A stretch of 27,927 nt of DNA, from assembly GCA_037834085.1 (NCBI GenBank), contig JBBMKC010071922.1, positions 1 through 27,927 of the forward strand, written 5' to 3'. Position numbers and translations under genes: made by a program. Below are positions 13,001 to 20,300 of this stretch, one piece after another. How positions within the stretch are numbered: position 1 is the first letter of the stretch; each line of letters begins with the position of its first letter. The notes under the pieces are model-generated. The model saw only the letters and a program-made list of their open reading frames with translations. It was not told the origin of the DNA and did not search any database. Source of the stretch: Bipalium vagum (lineage: Eukaryota; Platyhelminthes; Tricladida; Geoplanidae).

Positions 13001-14307
13001 AATGTCATCTGTATTTTATTATGTTACCCAGATATTTAAGCAACGGTTCAGGAATTACATAAAAGGCTTGGTAATACATTGTAGAAATTCATTAACATAA
13101 TAAATATTATCTGTACAAATAAATAATCCAAATTTAACTTCCTTCAAAATTTATTTTATTAAAAGTGATACAAATTTATCAATCAAAGTAATCACCATTG
13201 GTATGGATAATTTTAAGCCATCTTGCAGGCAGCTGATGAATTCCATCTTGAAAATATTCTGGCTGTTTGGAAGCCAAGAATTTCTCTAGCCTTTTTCGTA
13301 TGGCATCCACTGACATAAAATGATAATCAAGATTTCCAAGCCAGGTTTCATTATAGTGTCTTTAGTCTTTAAAGCTATATGTGGCCTAGGGTTGTCATGC
13401 AACAATATCACAGATCGTTTTCCTTTCCAGACTAAACGAGCATTTTAACTCCAAATGTTGACTCATCCAGATTAATTGGTCTTTGTAGCGATTGGCAGTA
13501 ACTATTTCACAGACTTCCAACAGCTTATAGTACATCAGTGATATATAATACGACTCCCTTAATATCTCACCAAATGAAGAGCATTATTTTTCAAAACGAT
13601 TTGACTTTGCAATATATGTTGATGGTTTTCCAGAATACACGTTTTTTATGTTTCGGGTAATCATAATTAATCCATTTCTCGGCCCTGTTATGACTTTCCA
13701 TAAAAACGACTTTCGACGCTGTCTATTAAGGAGAAAAAAATATGTTACAATTCTTTGATTTTTATTGGAATGAGTGAGTTCATGTGGGATTCATTTTCCT
13801 TCTTCATGGATCTTACAAGCTCATGTAGGTGGATAAGAACTGTTTGTTGAGTGACTCCCAATTGGTTAGAAAGTTCCTTCTGTGACACTGCTGAACTAAC
13901 ACACAGTAATTGTTCCAAATCATCCATGGTGAATTTTCTAGGAACACTAGGACGTTGTCGTCTGTAAGGCTGAAATCACCGCTTTCAAAGCTTCTGAACC
14001 ACGAAATCTTTGCCAAAAAGAGAAAAAATAGATTTGCATGCTGTTGTTGCACTTTTCTCTTGCTGAAATTCGTAAAGAATGCAGTGGCAAAGATGTACCT
14101 GTTTTATATATAACAAAATTATATATTATAATTACATTGTCTGTTCCCATGTTAGACACTATTTGACCGAATTTTTTTGAAAATTCTGATTGATATTTTT
14201 GAAAATGTAACGTCATTAATAATTGATTTAATTAATTGAAATATTAAAACAACTGTATTAGTTACGAATATATAAAATAATTAAAGATTTGGATTATTTA
14301 TTTGTGC

Positions 14308-14346
<39 letters not shown>

Positions 14347-17300
14347 ATTGTACAAAATTCTGATTTATTTCAAGTAAACATTCTGTTAAATAGTGTTATA
14401 TTTTGAAATAATTTCCTTGTTATAGATGTTGATCTTTGTCTGTTCTTTGGCTGGACTTTTTCAAGTTTTTTTGAAGTAGATGTTATTCTGATTTTTTGGT
14501 GGTCAGTGATATCGCTTACAAAGGAATTTTATACTTTAAGACTTGTTATAAATATTGATCAATAAATAAATGTTTGGTTGAACAGAAAGCTCGTTCACCT
14601 TTTTGCATTTAGATTCACCTTATTTGATTATTAGAAATAAAATAAATATCTTTTATAAAATAATTTTGTTTTAATAATGACTATGCATGTCGCCTGTAGA
14701 ACTATTGTTCAATAAGTCAGTGCGTTATTTTTTAGTATTTTTATTTTTTTCAGTTCAGTTCAGTTTCAGTTCAGTTCAGTTTTTTTATAAACACTAAATT
14801 AAACATCATAATTTACAATTGATTGTTTATTTACATTAAAAACAAAAATGTATGTACAGTTTGATCTTCATTTTTAAAACTTTTCGTGCTTTTATAGTGT
14901 TTCCACACTGAGTTTGATCACTCAGCCAAAAATTGCTCGAGCTTGAATGGGATGTGTTGCCAATCCACCCTACAATCCAGACCTTGCGCCCTCCGATTTC
15001 AATTTTTTTCGCTTTCTGCAAAACTCATTGATTGGTAAAGCATGATGATGGTCTTATGATGGTCTTATAAAACAGCACCCTGAGAAGTTCTTTTCAGAGA
15101 AACATGGAGACTTATAACTGCAAGGAATAATGAAGCTACTAATGAGATAGCAGAAGGTGATTGAATATGGAAAATGGGAAATATACGATTGGAATATCGT
15201 ATTGATCGCATTTCCGATCGGAATTGGATTTTAAAATAGAACAAAGTATCTATCATAATAATTAATGTTAACTATATAATAAATTCTTGTTACCCTCTGG
15301 TATCGAAGAAATGGTACCAAGACATCTATTAACGATTTATTGGCCCATCGCCTTTGAAGTCATAATTTTACATCTTTGATTATCTAGAAAAATCATTCTC
15401 AGACTGGGGTTTGTCAATAGCTCACAATGAAGATATCACGTTTAATCATTAATTACAATGATTTTTTATCACAATCTTCAATTTTCTCAGTCCAAGACAA
15501 TGGGCCACTCTTTTTCATCATCTGGCAGCGATTAATGATAAATAATATTTCATCCATTTTTTCTAAGATTAAAAAACACTTAAACTTAAACAAATGTATT
15601 ATTAATAATATATTTTCTTTTTAAAATTAATTTTGAAAGTATTAAATATTATTAATATAAAAATAATATTAATCATGAAATATGGTGATAAAGATCGCCA
15701 AAACGTTTAGCCTTTTACTCAAAATAATAATTATGAAAATGATAATATTTTATTACAAATATTAATAATTCGTTTCCAGAAATACAGTTTTCTATCTGAA
15801 ATTATATTCATTGGAAACCTATTTTTTATGGCTGCCATGGGGTCTAGACTTATCGGTTTTCTCTCCTTTTTGATTACCAAGACCACTTCCTTAAGGATGT
15901 GGTGTTTCGATTTGGAAGATAAATTTGTAATAATAAGCCTTCCATTTTTATGGATTGGACTACTCTTTTATGCAAGGTGAATCATTATATTTTGTATATG
16001 AAAAATAATATAAAAATAATTGTTTACGGCTTATATATACAATAATAAAATGTAGGTTGAAGTGGCATGTCTGTTGATTTACAATTTTATTATCAAGTTG
16101 AAATTATTTTCTTAATTTCATGACATGTTTGACATATTATTGTCATCTTCATTCATATTGTTTCCACAAGCGCGTATTTCAGTTAGTGTAATGAGATAAT
16201 TCAACAATAATTGAAAATAACGGGTGTAGACAAAATATCCGGTCTACATTTGAATGGCCATAAGTCCCTTATAAATTTACATCAAACAAAAAGTAAAGAA
16301 GCCTTAGAAAGTATAAATATTTTTTGTTACTAATAAAGTCATTGACTTTTAACAGTACCATATCTTCGGACAGAATCGAAAGATGTCCTTGTCCATTTTC
16401 TTTAATTTTTCAAGATTTTTGGCTTTTCAATTTTTTTTTGTAGACCAATAATTTTAGAATACCACAAATATCTTTAATTGGGAGCATCTCAGGGACGTTT
16501 ATTGAATTGTCTTCTTTCCTTTCTTACAGACATCATAAAACTCGTACACGAGTTTTCTGAGCTGCTTATCTTGATTTATGATTCAATTTTTGGTATTATT
16601 GGGTTGATTTAAAAGTTCATGCGTTAAAAAAAAGTTAAAAAAAGTTAAGACCCTTGTCAAAAAATACTGGAGACATCTTTTATCATCTGATGATACCAGT
16701 TCAAAAAACGTCACATGGGTAGAGTGCTTAGACCTAGCAATGTCTTTAATGTTATCTAAGACATCTCTCACAAGTATATTCGATAAGTACCTTTCATTTC
16801 TTTCGAACTTTGTTATTCGTAAAATATTTCTTATCAGACTAGTACAAAATGTCCCCTTCAGTTTTTTGAGCATCAACCTGATTTTCTTGCATTTCTCAAA
16901 TCTTGATACTTTGAGTGAATTTGTTAGCAACTGATGTTTGATTATTGCTTTTGACTTTGAAGTCTTCTAATAATTCTTCTCATTGTGGATTCAGAAGTAC
17001 TCATTCCATTCGAGATTTGTCGCATTGACATCAGAGTTATTTGGTTTTTGACTTTTATAACCAACTCTTTATCCTAACTGCTCTTTTTGTACTTTACTGG
17101 ACTTCAAGGCACTGTCATAATCTTCAAGATTCAAATTCATTTTACATACCATTGTTTGCATACCTGGCTGGGAAATTCTGAAGAACTCGGTCTTTTCATC
17201 AGACATTTACCCATTTGTTTTTCATTTATTCTGGTCAATACAAAACACCTTGTGATACAGACTTCAAATCAGTGGATGAAATCTGAAAATGACTTAACAG

Positions 17301-20300
17301 TTTTATTGCTTCCAAACAGCCAGAATTTTTTTGGGACGGAATTCATCAACTACCTGAAGATAACTCAAAATGATCAATAACAATGGTGAATACTCTGACT
17401 AAATATTCTAGTCATGTTTTTAAAATAAATTTTGAAGTTTGGTTAAAAATTTTATCATTTATTACTAGACCTAATAATTACTTACCGAAAAACTTAGGTA
17501 TTTTATCATATAGTCAAGATTAATCTTCACCACTGATACTTAAAAGATCTAAAATAATCAACCATGTTTTGTAAATTATTTACATTTTCTTACTAAATAT
17601 TTAATAAAAAAACTATTAATAAATAAAACTTTAATTTAGCGCTGTCAAAGCTACAGGACCATGTGTCACTATGATAATAAAGTTACTTGTTGGAGATATA
17701 TTAAAATTCAGCATCATATTTATTATTATTTTATCTCTTTTTTCTCAAGGTAATTTTTTTATATTTATCAACCAATTAAATAATAATAATAATAAAATAA
17801 AGAAGATAACAATAATAAAAAAAAATAAAATAGAAGTAAAATAAAAAAATAAATAATCAAAATAACAAAAATATTAATATCAAAATCAACATATATATTA
17901 TTTTATAATTATTGTAATTAAAATAAACTCTTATTGCTTATTTATTATTTGCTTTTATCTTTTTATCTTGTCATTTTTTAAAAATATTCAGTATTCTATT
18001 TCCTATTCAAGGATATTCGATTAACCAATAATTCTTTTAAAGACATAAGCTCAACGCTAATAACCATATTCCAGATGACTTTAGGAGAATTCAAAGTGAG
18101 ATATTTTTATTATTATTTATATAATTTCAAAACATTTTTAGTCTTTTTTTTTAATTCTTATATAATTAAAATAAAATTTCAACATATGTTAATATTAAAA
18201 GAGAAATTTTTAAAAAAATTCATTATTAAATTATATAAGGAGCGATATTAAAGTGTGTCGTTTTTTTTGAAAAATATAAATAGAAATGAAAAAATAGTAA
18301 AAGGAATAACACTTGCATTTATCTTTGTTCATTGATTTATATAATAAAATTTATTGATCATAAAGCATTATTAATAAATCAAAAATTTAGTTTAAACTTA
18401 TTATTTTGCAAGAATAATTTTGTGCGAAAATGAAACCGTCATCCGAAAAAAATAATTTTTTATCGTAATCCTTCCGAAAAAACGTGCACAGAATATTAGG
18501 TAATGGTTGGGATGAAAAATATGTAATCTCCTTGAGACACATGCAGAGAATTTGCAAACAATTCTCGCACTTAGGTTGGTGAGGGTGGTAATCGTCCCCA
18601 GCAATTTAGGCATATAATATCGGAAAAAATTTCCACATCATCTTTCGTATAAATTTCACAAAAGATTATTACTTCAATATATTGAAGTCAATGATCAAGA
18701 GACTGAAAGATATCTGTCGTGGTGGCATTCTTACAATCGTTTATTATATATCGTTTAAATATGGTAAGATACCTGAGCAGGGTCAGAACATTGATTTTTT
18801 CATGATCTAAGTTCTATTAGAATAATTCTTGGACTTTTAACACTGTTTATTTTACATAAAAATATTTCCAATAATTTTATGTTTAATTAAAGGGTTCTAA
18901 TTGTGTTTGTTAATTTATTTTTATTTTCATTATAATATGATATTTATCCTCATATTGTCTACATATTTAGCTTCAAGTTGATCAACTTAGTTATATCCGA
19001 TTTCCACTTTTGGGAAATTTAATATTTATAATCTTTATGATACTAGTTCCACTTCTTCTTCTCAACATGTTGATTGCTATGATCGGAAAGACTTATGTTG
19101 AAGTTTTTAGCAGTTCTGAAAGAGAATGGATAGCCATAGTAATTAATTTTAATCATCGTAAACCTTTAAATTTTGTACTAAAATATAAACTATTTCCAGT
19201 GGGCAAAAGTAGTAATATCTTTAGAAAGAACTGTCAGCAAGGTAGATCTGAAAAGGTTTAGGAGCATGTATTCGATTCCATTCCCGAGAAAACCCCAGAA
19301 AGAAAGCGGTGTTCTTGTACTGCAAGTCATTAAAACGTGTTCTACCAGTAAACAGAAATATTTGAACGTAATATTTTCATGATTTTTCTTCTGATTTTAA
19401 TAAAAAAATAATAAAAGTTTATAAGATCGTAATAATTGAAAGAAGTAACAATTAAAATGGCGGTTAATAATGATAATAATAATAATAATAATATAAACCG
19501 TGAAAAATATTTTTATAAAATAAATAATTTGCTTAATTAACTTCGAAGACTTCGGATTAAAGTAATTTTATACAATAAAAATATACTAAAAATTATTGTT
19601 TTTTTCGTTTCAGGAGAACATCGTCGAAGATAACAATGGGAATTTATAGCTAATTTATGTGGTCAGTCGAACCTGTGACCAATTCAGTATTAGTATAATC
19701 TTCACAGGCTTGGCTTATTTTATTTTACAAATGATGATCTGAAGAATTAGTTGATCCTATCGGACGTGATAAACAGGCACATTTTATGTTTTAAAAATTG
19801 ATAATTAAATTAAGTGTAGTCTTTCATTATATTATTCTCATGTAAAATTTACTTAAATTAAACAAATCATGATCTAAAGAAAAATATGAAAAATAATTTT
19901 ACTAATTGTTTTCCAGATAAATTTAAAATGTTCTAAAATAGCCGAAATACGAAGAAAAATCCAATGTTCAGATTATATTTTAATATAATTATATATTTTA
20001 AAATCATTATTTTTCATTCTTGTGGCTTTTAATATTCCCGTAATATTCTGAGTATTTTTCCCCGTGATTCATTTTATTGTACCAAAGGTTTAATTCTTTA
20101 TATTATTTTGGACATACGATCAGAAATTTAAACACCTCTAAAGTGCTTAAAAGGGAGAAGAATTCTTTCTACAGTTTAATTGAAGAATGAATTAAAGGAA
20201 TATTTCTTTTATTATTTTATTAATATTATTAGCTATTTAAGATTGTCCATGATTATTAGCAACGAAATTGGGTAAACAAATTGAAAAAATACAGCTACTT

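Noticed and set aside
14426-14540. Possible extra TRPV exon after an AG at 14425
   Set aside because: Exon 8 joins exon 9 directly in phase 0. In the required frame this stretch hits a stop after 17 codons, and in the frame that stays open it breaks the phase.
15427-15624. Plus-strand 65-codon frame in intron 8
   Set aside because: Low-complexity end, no homology and no splice logic with the channel exons.
18401-18613. Minus-strand 70-codon frame in intron 11
   Set aside because: No recognisable motif; could be a relic, but there is nothing to support a gene.
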